47,302 bases of DNA from an uncultured Clostridium sp. (lineage in GTDB: Bacteria > Bacillota > Clostridia > TANB77 > CAG-508). The notes beneath the pieces were generated by a model that saw only the letters and a list, made by a program, of their open reading frames with translations, had not been told where the DNA came from and made no database searches. The stretch lies in NCBI GenBank assembly GCA_947567695.1, contig CANONT010000008.1:1-47302 (forward strand), in the 5' to 3' direction. The translations under genes were made by a program, and so were the position numbers. Shown here piece by piece: positions 8,870 to 16,504 of the stretch. Numbering within the stretch: position 1 is the first letter of the stretch; every line of letters begins with the position of its first letter.

Positions 8870-8992
8870 ACGAAAAGAAAAACAAAAGAGGAGCAATTTA
8901 AAAGGCAAGAAGGAAATAAGAAAGAAAATAAAAAAATTCTTAGTAGGAAGCAAAGCTTTTTAAATTGAAATAAACCTTAGGAAGGAGAAAAA

Positions 8993-9316
8993 ATGGAATT
9001 AAAATTTTATGAAGAGGACAAGCTTTTAATATTTAAAATTACAGATGAAATTGACGATTGTAGTGTACAAAAGATAAGGAGGAAAGCGGATTATGAAATG
9101 GAGAGATATATGCCTAAAAAAGTTGTATTTGATTTTGGTAGTGTTACTTTCATGGACAGTGCAGGAATAGGAATGGTAATAGGACGATACAAATTTGCCA
9201 ACATGATAGGAGCAAAATTAGAAGTAAGCAACTTAACACAGAGCGTAAAAAGAATATTTGAGATGAGTGGAATATTAAAGCTAATTCCAGTCACACAAGA
9301 CTTACAGGCATCTTAA
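8993..9316 (+). CDS. spoIIAA: Anti-sigma-F factor antagonist SpoIIAA
   Basis: A STAS-domain protein of 107 residues. In its unphosphorylated form it binds SpoIIAB and frees sigma-F in the forespore. The phospho-acceptor serine lies in MDSAGIGM (Ser56), after the beta-strand [10 protein letters not shown]. Length and motif match the family. AAGGAGAAAA precedes the ATG. It is the first gene of the canonical spoIIAA-spoIIAB-sigF order, which distinguishes it from RsbV-type paralogues. Confidence 0.95.
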   Translation: MELKFYEEDKLLIFKITDEIDDCSVQKIRRKADYEMERYMPKKVVFDFGSVTFMDSAGIGMVIGRYKFANMIGAKLEVSNLTQSVKRIFEMSGILKLIPVTQDLQAS

Positions 9317-9337
9317 ATCATGTGGGGAGTTTATGAT

Positions 9338-9368
9338 TGGCGAGTTTGTGCCTGTCCCAGAGTCGCCA
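9338..9368. repeat. Short GTCCC hairpin fragment between spoIIAA and spoIIAB
   Basis: TGGCGA (9338-9343) and TCGCCA (9363-9368) flank GTGCCTGTCCCAG. The GTCCC core resembles other repeats in the window (10652, 20018, 37491). It sits in the spoIIAB leader and, read in the spoIIAB frame, gives an unlikely N-terminal extension. Confidence 0.45.
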
Positions 9369-9401
9369 TCAGCTAACTTAAAAAGAAAGGATATAAGAGA
9401 G

Positions 9402-9881
9402 ATGAATGATGTTTTTGAAAATGAAATGAAATTAGAGTTTATTAGTAGGTCTAGTAATGAGGCGTTTGCTAGATTGACGGTTGCAGCGTTTGCAGCTCAA
9501 TTGGATCCTACGATTGAGGAACTAGCTGATATTAAGACAGCGGTTTCAGAGGCTGTGACGAATTGTATTATTCACGGTTATGAGAATAAGCAAGGTATTG
9601 TGAAGATTGTAGGGCATTTGAAAGAGGATGAAATTATTCTTGAGATTTCAGATACGGGAAAGGGTATTGAGAATGTTGCCATTGCAAGGGAACCATTATA
9701 TACAACTAAGCCAAATCTTGAAAGGTCTGGTATGGGATTTACGATTATGGAGAGTTTTATGGATACAATGGAAATTGAGTCTATTGTTGGATTAGGGACT
9801 AAGGTAACAATGAGCAAAAAGATAAAACCAAATCGAAAAGAGGAAGAGGAAGATTTTCAGATGATGACAACAAATGATTAA
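9402..9881 (+). CDS. spoIIAB: Anti-sigma-F factor / serine kinase SpoIIAB
   Basis: A GHKL-type kinase that holds sigma-F inactive and phosphorylates SpoIIAA. ATP-site motifs are visible: N-box [14 protein letters not shown]1 DTGKGIEN and G2 ERSGMGF. The N-terminal part (EMKLEF, then [16 protein letters not shown]) follows the Bacillus protein closely. The frame is open back to ATG 9333, but that extension translates the repeat fragment at 9338-9368 and is not family-like. I therefore choose ATG 9402, giving 159 residues against 146 in Bacillus. The ribosome binding site there is weak (AAAGG, about 11 bases away). Confidence 0.94.
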   Translation: MNDVFENEMKLEFISRSSNEAFARLTVAAFAAQLDPTIEELADIKTAVSEAVTNCIIHGYENKQGIVKIVGHLKEDEIILEISDTGKGIENVAIAREPLYTTKPNLERSGMGFTIMESFMDTMEIESIVGLGTKVTMSKKIKPNRKEEEEDFQMMTTND

Positions 9882-9910
9882 GAAGTAGAGGGGTTTAATG
9901 ATGTACGAAA

Positions 9911-10633
9911 ATGATAGAGAATCAATCAAAAAAGCCCAAACACGGAGATAAATCGGAATTGGAAAAGTTGGTGGAACAAAATAATGGATTAATATGGAGT
10001 ATTGTAAAAAGATTTAATGGAAGAGGATATGAGTTAGAAGATTTATACCAGGTTGGATGTATGGGCTTTATTAAGTCAATTCAACGTTTTGACTTGAATT
10101 TTGATGTTAAATTATCGACTTATGCAGTGCCTTATATGATTGGAGAAATCAAGCGTTATATTCGAGATGATGGTCCTGTTAAGGTGAGTAGAAGCATCAA
10201 GGAGTTAAGTATTAAAATCAAGGAATTACAGAAAGAATATTTTTATAAAAGAGGGGAAGAAATAAGTATTCATCAAATTGCCAAAGAATTAAAGACTTCC
10301 CGAGAAGATGTTATTTTAGCAATGGAATCAAGTAATACCATAGAATCACTTGAAAGCAGTACTTATACCAATCAGAAAGATGGCAATAGCATAAATTTAA
10401 TGGAAACACTATCTAATCATCAAGATGAAGAAGAAATGATTACAAATAAATTAGTGGTTAAGCAATTGATCGAGAATTTAGATGCACGAGATAAGGAAAT
10501 TATTTTATTGAGGTTTTATAAAGAAAAGACACAGGCACAAGTGGCTAAAATCTTAGGTATCACACAAGTACAGGTTTCAAGGGTGGAACGTAAGATTTTA
10601 GGAAACATGAGAAATAAATTAATAGAAGCTTGA
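9911..10633 (+). CDS. sigF: Forespore RNA polymerase sigma factor SigF, 5' end apparently frameshifted
   Basis: Sigma-70 family, 240 residues from ATG 9911. Region 2 reads YELEDLYQVGCMGFIKSIQR with FDVKLSTYAVPYMIGEIKRY, and region 4 ends in RFYKEKTQAQVAKIL and TQVQVSRVERKIL. The position after spoIIAB identifies it as SigF rather than SigG. The start is odd. The good ribosome binding site (AGAGGGG, 9887-9893) serves ATG 9898/9901 in another frame, which reads MMYENDRESIKKAQ, like the usual sigma-F start, then hits a stop. Removing one base at about 9945-9947 (CAAACACGGA) would join IKKAQ to GDKSELEKL. Either there is an extra base in the sequence, or translation starts weakly at 9911. Confidence 0.92.
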   Translation: MIENQSKKPKHGDKSELEKLVEQNNGLIWSIVKRFNGRGYELEDLYQVGCMGFIKSIQRFDLNFDVKLSTYAVPYMIGEIKRYIRDDGPVKVSRSIKELSIKIKELQKEYFYKRGEEISIHQIAKELKTSREDVILAMESSNTIESLESSTYTNQKDGNSINLMETLSNHQDEEEMITNKLVVKQLIENLDARDKEIILLRFYKEKTQAQVAKILGITQVQVSRVERKILGNMRNKLIEA

Positions 10634-10651
10634 TGCCTCACTGGTTTCAAG

Positions 10652-10768
10652 ATTGCCAAGAGGGACGATCCTTTTTGGCAATTATTTAGATATTCAATAA
10701 TTTTTTATTAGAAAAATAGAAATAAAATAAAGAAGAAATTGCCAAAAAGGATCGTCCCTCTTGGCAAT
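10652..10768. repeat. Long inverted repeat between sigF and spoIID (GGGAC family)
   Basis: 32-base perfect arms at 10652-10683 and 10737-10768, starting ATTGCCAAGAGGGACGATCC, enclose a 53-base AT-rich loop. Each arm is itself flanked by TTGCCAA/TTGGCAA. It lies 18 bases after the sigF stop and immediately before the spoIID ribosome binding site, so it may end the spoIIA transcript and also occupy the spoIID promoter region. Confidence 0.9.
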
Positions 10769-10786
10769 TGAAAGGAGGCAATGGCG

Positions 10787-11833
10787 ATGAAGAAGTTTTT
10801 GTTGTATTTTTTTGCTTTTGTTTTTATTTGTTTTTTGATGCCTGCCTTACTTACAAAGCAAGACAAGCCAGTAAATTCAGAGAAAATAGAGGAAAGTAAT
10901 GAAACGCAAACGAAGGAAGAGGAAAATGCAGAATTAGCTACTTCAGAAAGTAAGACAGAAGAAACAAAATATAATTATAAAAATTATGGTACAATTCGAT
11001 TACTTCACAAGAAAACGGGTCAAGTAGAAGATGTGGAATTGGATCCATATCTTTGTCATGTTGTGTCAGCGGAAATGCCAGCAGATTATGAATTAGAAGC
11101 GTTAAAGGCACAGGCGGTAGTGGCTAGAACTTATACGATTTATAAGGCGAAAAGCAAAAAACATGACAATGCTGATATTTGCGATGATTCTACTTGTTGC
11201 CAAGCTTGGATTTCCAAAGAAGATCGATTGGCTAGATGGGAAGAAAGCAAAAGAGAGAGTAATTGGCAAAAAATAGAACAATGTGTGAATGAAACAAAGG
11301 GGAAAATTATTACTTATCAAAATGAACCCATTAATGCTTTTTTTCATGCTAATAGCGGAGGAACGACAGAGCTTCCAGTAAATGTTTGGGGGGGAAGTGG
11401 TTTTCCTTATTTGCAAGTAGTACAAACAGCAGGAGAGGAAGGTTACAGGCAATATGCTTCAGAGATAGAGTTTTCTCAACAAGAACTAATGGAAAAATTG
11501 AAAACAAAATATGAGGATATTCAAATTAATTTCGAGAACGACGGAGATATTAAAATATTGGAATACACAGATAGTAATCGAGTGAAAACAGTTAAGTTTG
11601 GAAATCATGAATTATCTGGTGTAGAGACAAGGACGATTTTTGGCTTGCGATCTGCTAATTTTGAAATTACCAAACAGGCAGATAAAATAAAATTTACGGT
11701 AAAAGGATATGGTCATGGTGTGGGAATGAGCCAGACTGGTAGCAATACCATGGCAAAACAAGGAAGTAATTATGAAGAGATTATTCATCATTTTTATGTA
11801 GGAATTGAATTGAAAGAAATTAATTCGCTATAA
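10787..11833 (+). CDS. spoIID: Stage II sporulation protein D (peptidoglycan lytic transglycosylase)
   Basis: A membrane-anchored mother-cell enzyme that cleaves denuded glycan strands during engulfment. It has an N-terminal membrane anchor (FLLYFFAFVFICFLMPALL), an acidic linker, then the SpoIID/LytB domain. This includes HVVSAEMPADYELEALKAQA, whose glutamate is the expected catalytic acid, then ANSGGTTE and GYGHGVGMSQTG. ATG 10787 is preferred over ATG 10781 because AGGAGG (10773-10778) is then 8 bases away. It belongs to the engulfment pair with spoIIQ downstream. Confidence 0.95.
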   Translation: MKKFLLYFFAFVFICFLMPALLTKQDKPVNSEKIEESNETQTKEEENAELATSESKTEETKYNYKNYGTIRLLHKKTGQVEDVELDPYLCHVVSAEMPADYELEALKAQAVVARTYTIYKAKSKKHDNADICDDSTCCQAWISKEDRLARWEESKRESNWQKIEQCVNETKGKIITYQNEPINAFFHANSGGTTELPVNVWGGSGFPYLQVVQTAGEEGYRQYASEIEFSQQELMEKLKTKYEDIQINFENDGDIKILEYTDSNRVKTVKFGNHELSGVETRTIFGLRSANFEITKQADKIKFTVKGYGHGVGMSQTGSNTMAKQGSNYEEIIHHFYVGIELKEINSL

Positions 11834-11835
11834 AT

Positions 11836-11863
11836 GAATATTCTTCTAAAAATAGGAAATACT
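11836..11863 (+). promoter_or_regulatory. Candidate sigma-F-type promoter for spoIIQ
   Basis: GGAAATACT (11855-11863), followed by T, matches the sigma-F -10 consensus (GG, two free bases, A, free, A, free, T, W). GAATA (11836-11840), 14 bases upstream, matches four of five -35 positions. Bacillus spoIIQ is sigma-F-dependent, so the position makes sense. Confidence 0.45.
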
Positions 11864-11894
11864 TGTATTAACAAACTATTTAAAGGAGGATTTT

Positions 11895-12758
11895 ATGAGA
11901 AGAGAAAATAGAAGAAAAAATTTGCCAAACAAGCCATCACCAACAGATCGTATCATTTTGTATGCCGGAATTGGTGTTGCGATTTTAGCTGTCATTGTTT
12001 TTGCTTTATTTATGTATAGTAAAAGTTTGAGTGATGATATGAAAGAAGGTACCATGAATTTAGAAGAAATAGCAGCAATTAATAATAGTAATACGCAAAA
12101 TACAGAAAGTGCTAGTACAGAAATAGGAAAGTCAGTAGAGGAGTCAGCAAATGACTTGAACACAACCAACACAACGAATCAAACGAATACAACCAATCAA
12201 ACGAATCAAACGAATACAACAAATGTGACTAAATCAAAAAATACAACCAATTCAACAAAAAACAATAGGAATACAGTAAATGCAAGTAAATCTAATAATA
12301 CAGCTAATGTGGCAACCAATGCAGAGGCAAAACCAGTAGAGACGAAAAAAGAATTGAGTTTTCAAAAACCAGTAGAAGGCGAAATTGTGAGGGAATATGC
12401 ACAAGAAAATTTGATTTATTCGGAAACGCTAAAAGAGTGGACAACTCATATGGGAATTGATATGAAAGCAGATAAGACAACGGTTGTAAAGGCAGCAGAA
12501 ACAGGAACAGTGAAATCAATTAAAAGTGACCCAAGATATGGATTAACGATTGTGATTGAACATGAGGATCATTTTCAAACAGTTTATTCTAATTTATTGA
12601 CTTCAGAGTTTGTGGTAGAAGGCGAAAAAGTGGAAAAGGGACAATCCATCGGAACGGTTGGCAATACGGCTGTGTTTGAAATTGCAGATGAACCACATCT
12701 TCATTTTGAAATATTAAAGGATTCTTTACCTGTGGATCCAAGTATTTATATCAAGTAA
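11895..12758 (+). CDS. spoIIQ: SpoIIQ-type M23 (LytM) sporulation protein
   Basis: A forespore membrane protein of the SpoIIQ-SpoIIIAH channel. It has a single membrane helix at about residues 22-42 (IILYAGIGVAILAVIVFALF), an Asn/Thr-rich linker (roughly residues 80-150) and a C-terminal M23 domain. The zinc-site residues look intact: HMGID in the first motif and HLHFE in the last. The first His is lost in the Bacillus protein but kept in many Clostridia, so endopeptidase activity is plausible. AAGGAGG precedes ATG 11895. The neighbour spoIID supports the assignment over a generic M23 peptidase. Confidence 0.9.
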   Translation: MRRENRRKNLPNKPSPTDRIILYAGIGVAILAVIVFALFMYSKSLSDDMKEGTMNLEEIAAINNSNTQNTESASTEIGKSVEESANDLNTTNTTNQTNTTNQTNQTNTTNVTKSKNTTNSTKNNRNTVNASKSNNTANVATNAEAKPVETKKELSFQKPVEGEIVREYAQENLIYSETLKEWTTHMGIDMKADKTTVVKAAETGTVKSIKSDPRYGLTIVIEHEDHFQTVYSNLLTSEFVVEGEKVEKGQSIGTVGNTAVFEIADEPHLHFEILKDSLPVDPSIYIK

Positions 12759-12777
12759 GATGATAAATGCGTATTTT

Positions 12778-12807
12778 AGGGAGATATGGCAACATATCTT
12801 CCTTTTT
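12778..12807 (+). terminator. Intrinsic terminator after spoIIQ
   Basis: AGGGAGATATG (12778-12788) pairs with CATATCTTCCT (12793-12803) with one G-T pair, followed by T5. Confidence 0.8.
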
Positions 12808-12879
12808 AAAATAATAGATAAAAATATATCAAAATAGTAACAAATATGCAAAAAAAATAAAAAAATATCATAAAAAGTA

Positions 12880-12908
12880 TTGCAAAAAACAAAAACTTAT
12901 AGTATAGT
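12880..12908 (+). promoter_or_regulatory. Sigma-A promoter of the pilin-like gene
   Basis: TTGCAA (12880-12885), 17 bases, then TATAGT (12903-12908), with AAGGAGGA at 12948-12955 in front of the start. The rest of 12809-12960 is AT-rich and shows nothing else. Confidence 0.65.
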
Positions 12909-12960
12909 GAAAAAGTAAATTAATACTATTAAAAAACAAAAGTTAAGAAGGAGGATTTGT

Positions 12961-13404
12961 ATGAAAACAAGGGAGAGTTTACAAGAAAACACAATTTCTA
13001 AGAAAGGTAGTGCAGAATCAGGTATTACATTAATCGCACTTATTATAACGATTATTATATTATTGATTTTGGCAACGGTAAGTATTGCTGTATTAACAGG
13101 AGATAATGGAATTATTGCACAAGCTAACCAAGCAAGAATTGACACAAAAATAGGAGAAGAAAAAGAACAAATTGCTTTAGCATACAATGCAGCAGTTACA
13201 GCTAGATATGCAGTTGGAGATTATAGGTCATCAGAAGGTATTACAGCTTCAGATTTAGACACACAATTAGACAATCAAAAAGCTGATGCAACAGCAGTAG
13301 CAGAAGGTGATACAATTAAAATAACTTTCAATGCAAGCGAAAATGTTTATACATTAAATGGTAAATCAGGCGTAATTGAAGGACCAACTACTACAACACC
13401 GTAA
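12961..13404 (+). CDS. Type IV pilin-like protein with prepilin N-terminus
   Basis: 147 residues. After a short basic leader, SGITLIALIITIIILLILATV forms a hydrophobic pilin helix with a likely prepilin peptidase cut before or after Gly21. The usual glutamate at mature position 5 is replaced by alanine, a form common in gut Clostridia. The C-terminal part is a small Asp/Thr-rich globular domain ending in a Thr/Pro tail. No pilus assembly genes are nearby. It forms its own transcription unit, with a promoter at 12880 and a terminator at 13435. It could be a minor pseudopilin or a surface protein using this anchor. Confidence 0.8.
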   Translation: MKTRESLQENTISKKGSAESGITLIALIITIIILLILATVSIAVLTGDNGIIAQANQARIDTKIGEEKEQIALAYNAAVTARYAVGDYRSSEGITASDLDTQLDNQKADATAVAEGDTIKITFNASENVYTLNGKSGVIEGPTTTTP

Positions 13405-13434
13405 GCTAGGAGAATATATTTATATAAATTTTAA

Positions 13435-13464
13435 AAATGTCAAATATTTGTTTGACATTTTTTT
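13435..13464 (+). terminator. Terminator after pilin-like gene, overlapping the lexA promoter
   Basis: AAATGTCAAA (13435-13444) pairs with TTTGACATTT (13451-13460), followed by more T. The right arm contains the lexA -35 box. Confidence 0.8.
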
Positions 13465-13480
13465 GTTTGTATGATATGAT
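13452..13480 (+). promoter_or_regulatory. Strong sigma-A promoter of lexA
   Basis: TTGACA (13452-13457), 17 bases, then TATGAT (13475-13480), close to consensus. I found no clear LexA operator (GAAC...GTTC) here. Confidence 0.8.
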
Positions 13481-13510
13481 ATGGGAAAATAAGGGAATGG
13501 AGTGATTAAT

Positions 13511-14161
13511 ATGCCAAGAAAAAAACCAGAGTTAAATAAAAGAGAAAAAGCCATATTAAAATTTATTGAAAAACAAATTATGACACAAGGATATCCACCA
13601 TCTGTAAGAGAAATTGGAAAAGCAGTTGGATTGAGTTCAACAGCAACGGTTCATGGTTACCTAGCCAAATTAGATGAAAAAGGCTACATCAAAAAACAAG
13701 ACAAAAAAGGAAGAACATTACGATTATTAAAAGGTGGCTCAGGAGAACCAAAGAAAACATCCAGCAAGGACTTTTATACCCAAAAAGAATTAGTAGAAGT
13801 ACCTATTGTAGGTAGAATTACAGCAGGAGAGCCAATCTTAGCAGTGGAAAATGTAACAGATACATTTCCAATTCCAGTTGACTTTGTTGGAAACTCTGAA
13901 AGCTTTATGCTTACCGTTAGAGGAGAAAGCATGATAGAAGCTGGAATATTAGATGGAGATTATATATTAGTAAAAAAACAAAATACAGCAAGCAATGGGG
14001 AAATCGTAGTAGCATTAATTGGAGAAGAAGCAACGGTAAAAACCTTTTATAAAGAAAAAGACCATATTAGATTGCAACCTGAAAACTCTACTATGGATCC
14101 TATCATAGTACCAGATTGTGAAATATTAGGAAAAGTTGGTGGGGTATTTAGAAAAATGTAA
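13511..14161 (+). CDS. lexA: SOS repressor LexA
   Basis: It represses DNA-damage genes and self-cleaves when RecA is activated. The 216-residue protein has an N-terminal winged helix ([20 protein letters not shown]) and a C-terminal S24 protease domain. The Ala105-Gly106 cleavage site lies in RITAGEP, the catalytic serine is Ser140 in VRGESM, and the lysine is Lys177 in EATVKTF. ATG 13511 is preferred over GTG 13502 because the site GGAG is then well spaced and the protein starts in the family way (MPRKK). Confidence 0.97.
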   Translation: MPRKKPELNKREKAILKFIEKQIMTQGYPPSVREIGKAVGLSSTATVHGYLAKLDEKGYIKKQDKKGRTLRLLKGGSGEPKKTSSKDFYTQKELVEVPIVGRITAGEPILAVENVTDTFPIPVDFVGNSESFMLTVRGESMIEAGILDGDYILVKKQNTASNGEIVVALIGEEATVKTFYKEKDHIRLQPENSTMDPIIVPDCEILGKVGGVFRKM

Positions 14162-14244
14162 ATTGTCACTGTTGCAATTAGAATGTTTTCTTTTGGAACA
14201 CCATTTGCAATTCACACAAAATTCACAATTAGAATATTGACTAA

Positions 14245-14280
14245 CAACACTGTGTCACATATAATGATACAGTGTTATTT
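14245..14280 (+). terminator. Possible terminator after lexA
   Basis: AACACTGT (14246-14253) pairs with ACAGTGTT (14269-14276) followed by ATTTGTTG. The T tract is weak. Confidence 0.45.
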
Positions 14281-14287
14281 GTTGCTT

Positions 14288-14335
14288 TGTGCAATGGGGA
14301 CGTTTCTTTCTGCACATGGTCGTCCCCATTGCACA
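14288..14335. repeat. Minimal GGGGAC hairpin
   Basis: TGTGCAATGGGGACG (14288-14302) and its exact reverse complement (14321-14335) flank an 18-base spacer. This is the shortest two-armed member of the family whose long form is at 3655-3930. It lies just upstream of the ABC exporter ribosome binding site. Confidence 0.85.
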
Positions 14336-14355
14336 TATGTGAGAGAGGAGAAATC

Positions 14356-16503
14356 ATGCTAAAAGTTTTAAGAAATTTAAAAAAGTCATTCTGGTCAGTC
14401 GTAGTAATCGTCATTTTGCTATGCATTCAGGCTATGACCGATTTAGCACTACCAGATTATACATCTAAAATTGTAAATATAGGAATTCAAGCAGGAGGTA
14501 TTGAAACAGCGGTACCAGATATTATGGCAAAAGAGGATATGGACAATCTTCTTGTTTTGGCCAAGCAAGATAATGATATTTTAGAACATTATACGTTAGT
14601 AGGTAACCAACCATCCAAAGAACAACAGAAGATCATAAAAAAATATTTAGGGAAAGATAAAGAAATACAACCAGACGAAGTGTATGTATTAAAAGAGATG
14701 CCAAAAGAGGAAAAAGACGAGTTATCCAAGCAAATGGCGAGTTTATTAATGGAAATGTCAATTCTTACCAATGAGGAAACTGCTAGTCAAATCAAACAAC
14801 GAATGGATGAAATGCAAGATTCTATTAAAGAACAAGCTGCTATTAGTTGTGTGAAAGAGATTTACAAAAAGCTAGGAGTTGATACTGACAAATTGCAAAA
14901 TGATTATATTTTAATGGCAGGACTTCAAATGCTTGGAGTAGCTTCCATTACTATGGTATCAGCAGTATCGATTATGTTGTTATCTTCCAAAGTGGCAGCT
15001 AGATTAGGAAGAACCCTAAGGGATCAAGTATTTAAAAAAGTCATTCATTTTTCTAATAAAGAATTATCAGAATTCTCGACTGCTTCTTTAATCACTCGTA
15101 GCACGAATGATATTCAACAAATCCAACAATTGATTACCATGTTGTTCCGAGTGGTAGTATATGCACCAATTATTGGTATTGGTGGCTTTGTAAAGGTGTT
15201 GACCAATAGTGATAGTCAAATGGCATGGATTATAGGAGTGGCAATTTTAGCGATTTTATTCATCGTAGGAACTTTATTTATTATTGGTATGCCAAAATTC
15301 AAAAAATTGCAAGAATTAATTGACAAATTGAATCAAGTGGCGAGAGAGATTTTAACTGGATTACCAGTTATTAGAGCTTTCCATAAGGAGAAAAAAGAAG
15401 AAGCAAGATTTGAGGTTGCTAATAATAATTTAATGAAAATAAATCTTTTTGTAAATCGAGCTATGTCAATGATGATGCCACTTCTAATGCTTGTTATGAA
15501 TTCGATTATGATTTTAATTGTATGGGTAGGAGGTCATAATGTCGACCAAGGGATTATGCAAGTTGGTGATATGATGGCATTTATCCAATATACAATGCAG
15601 ATTGTTATGGCATTTTTGATGATTTCTATGATTTCCATTATGTTGCCAAGAGCTGCTGTATCAGCAAGGCGCATCAATGAAGTGGTAGAAACAGAGCCAA
15701 GTATCAAAGACCAAGCGAATACGAAAGGTTTGAATGAGAATAAAAAAGGATGGGTGGAATTTAAAAATGTATCCTTCCATTATCCAGATGCTGATACAGA
15801 AGTGTTATCTGATATTAATTTTACAGCAAAACCTGGGGAAACTACAGCTATTATAGGAAGTACAGGAAGTGGAAAATCAACGATTGTTAATTTATTGCCA
15901 AGATTTTATGATGTAACAGGTGGCGAACTTTTCATTGATGGTGTGAATGTGAAAGAAGTGCCACAAAAAGAACTAAGAGATCAAATTGGTTTTGTTCCGC
16001 AAAAAGGAATCTTATTTTCTGGAACGATTGCATCCAATATAAAATACGCCGATGAGACAATGTCAGATGAAAGAATGAAACAAGCAGCAGAAATTGCACA
16101 AGCAACAGAATTTATTGAAAGCAAAGAGCAAAAATTCGAGGAACCAATTGCCCAAGGTGGAAGCAATGTTTCAGGTGGGCAAAAACAGCGTCTATCGATT
16201 GCCAGAGCAATTGCCAAGGAACCAGAGATTTTTGTATTTGATGATAGTTTTTCTGCTTTAGACTTTAAAACAGATCAAAAGTTAAGAGAAGCGTTAGCTA
16301 GCAAAACAAAAGATAAAACCGTTATCATTGTAGCACAAAGAATTAGTACCATTATGAAAGCAGAAAAAATAGTAGTATTAGAAGAAGGAAAAGTAGTAGG
16401 AATGGGAACGCATGAAGAATTGATGAGAGATAATGAGACCTATCGACAAATTGCGTTATCCCAATTATCAGAAAAAGAGCTAGGAGAGGAAGGAGGAGAA
16501 TAA
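14356..16503 (+). CDS. ABC exporter half-transporter, subunit with degenerate ATP site
   Basis: 715 residues: one membrane domain and one nucleotide-binding domain. An unusually long extracytoplasmic loop of about 150 charged residues lies between the first two membrane helices. NBD motifs are Walker A GSTGSGKST (near residue 500), signature SGGQKQRLSIARA and Walker B FVFDDSFSALD. The residue after the Walker B aspartate is Asp where catalytic Glu is normal. With the canonical partner downstream this predicts a heterodimeric exporter with one weak ATP site, as in TM287/288 or BmrCD types. The substrate is unknown. ATG 14356 follows GAGAGGAG. It ends one base before the partner gene starts. 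Confidence 0.93.
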   Translation: MLKVLRNLKKSFWSVVVIVILLCIQAMTDLALPDYTSKIVNIGIQAGGIETAVPDIMAKEDMDNLLVLAKQDNDILEHYTLVGNQPSKEQQKIIKKYLGKDKEIQPDEVYVLKEMPKEEKDELSKQMASLLMEMSILTNEETASQIKQRMDEMQDSIKEQAAISCVKEIYKKLGVDTDKLQNDYILMAGLQMLGVASITMVSAVSIMLLSSKVAARLGRTLRDQVFKKVIHFSNKELSEFSTASLITRSTNDIQQIQQLITMLFRVVVYAPIIGIGGFVKVLTNSDSQMAWIIGVAILAILFIVGTLFIIGMPKFKKLQELIDKLNQVAREILTGLPVIRAFHKEKKEEARFEVANNNLMKINLFVNRAMSMMMPLLMLVMNSIMILIVWVGGHNVDQGIMQVGDMMAFIQYTMQIVMAFLMISMISIMLPRAAVSARRINEVVETEPSIKDQANTKGLNENKKGWVEFKNVSFHYPDADTEVLSDINFTAKPGETTAIIGSTGSGKSTIVNLLPRFYDVTGGELFIDGVNVKEVPQKELRDQIGFVPQKGILFSGTIASNIKYADETMSDERMKQAAEIAQATEFIESKEQKFEEPIAQGGSNVSGGQKQRLSIARAIAKEPEIFVFDDSFSALDFKTDQKLREALASKTKDKTVIIVAQRISTIMKAEKIVVLEEGKVVGMGTHEELMRDNETYRQIALSQLSEKELGEEGGE

Positions 16504-16504
16504 T

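Noticed and set aside
12160-12310. Repeats in the spoIIQ linker as a microsatellite or CRISPR-like array
   Set aside because: They are Asn/Thr codons of a flexible linker, irregular and in frame.
14272-14355. Earlier TTG start for the first ABC subunit
   Set aside because: It would translate the GGGGAC hairpin; ATG 14356 has a proper site and family-like N-terminus.
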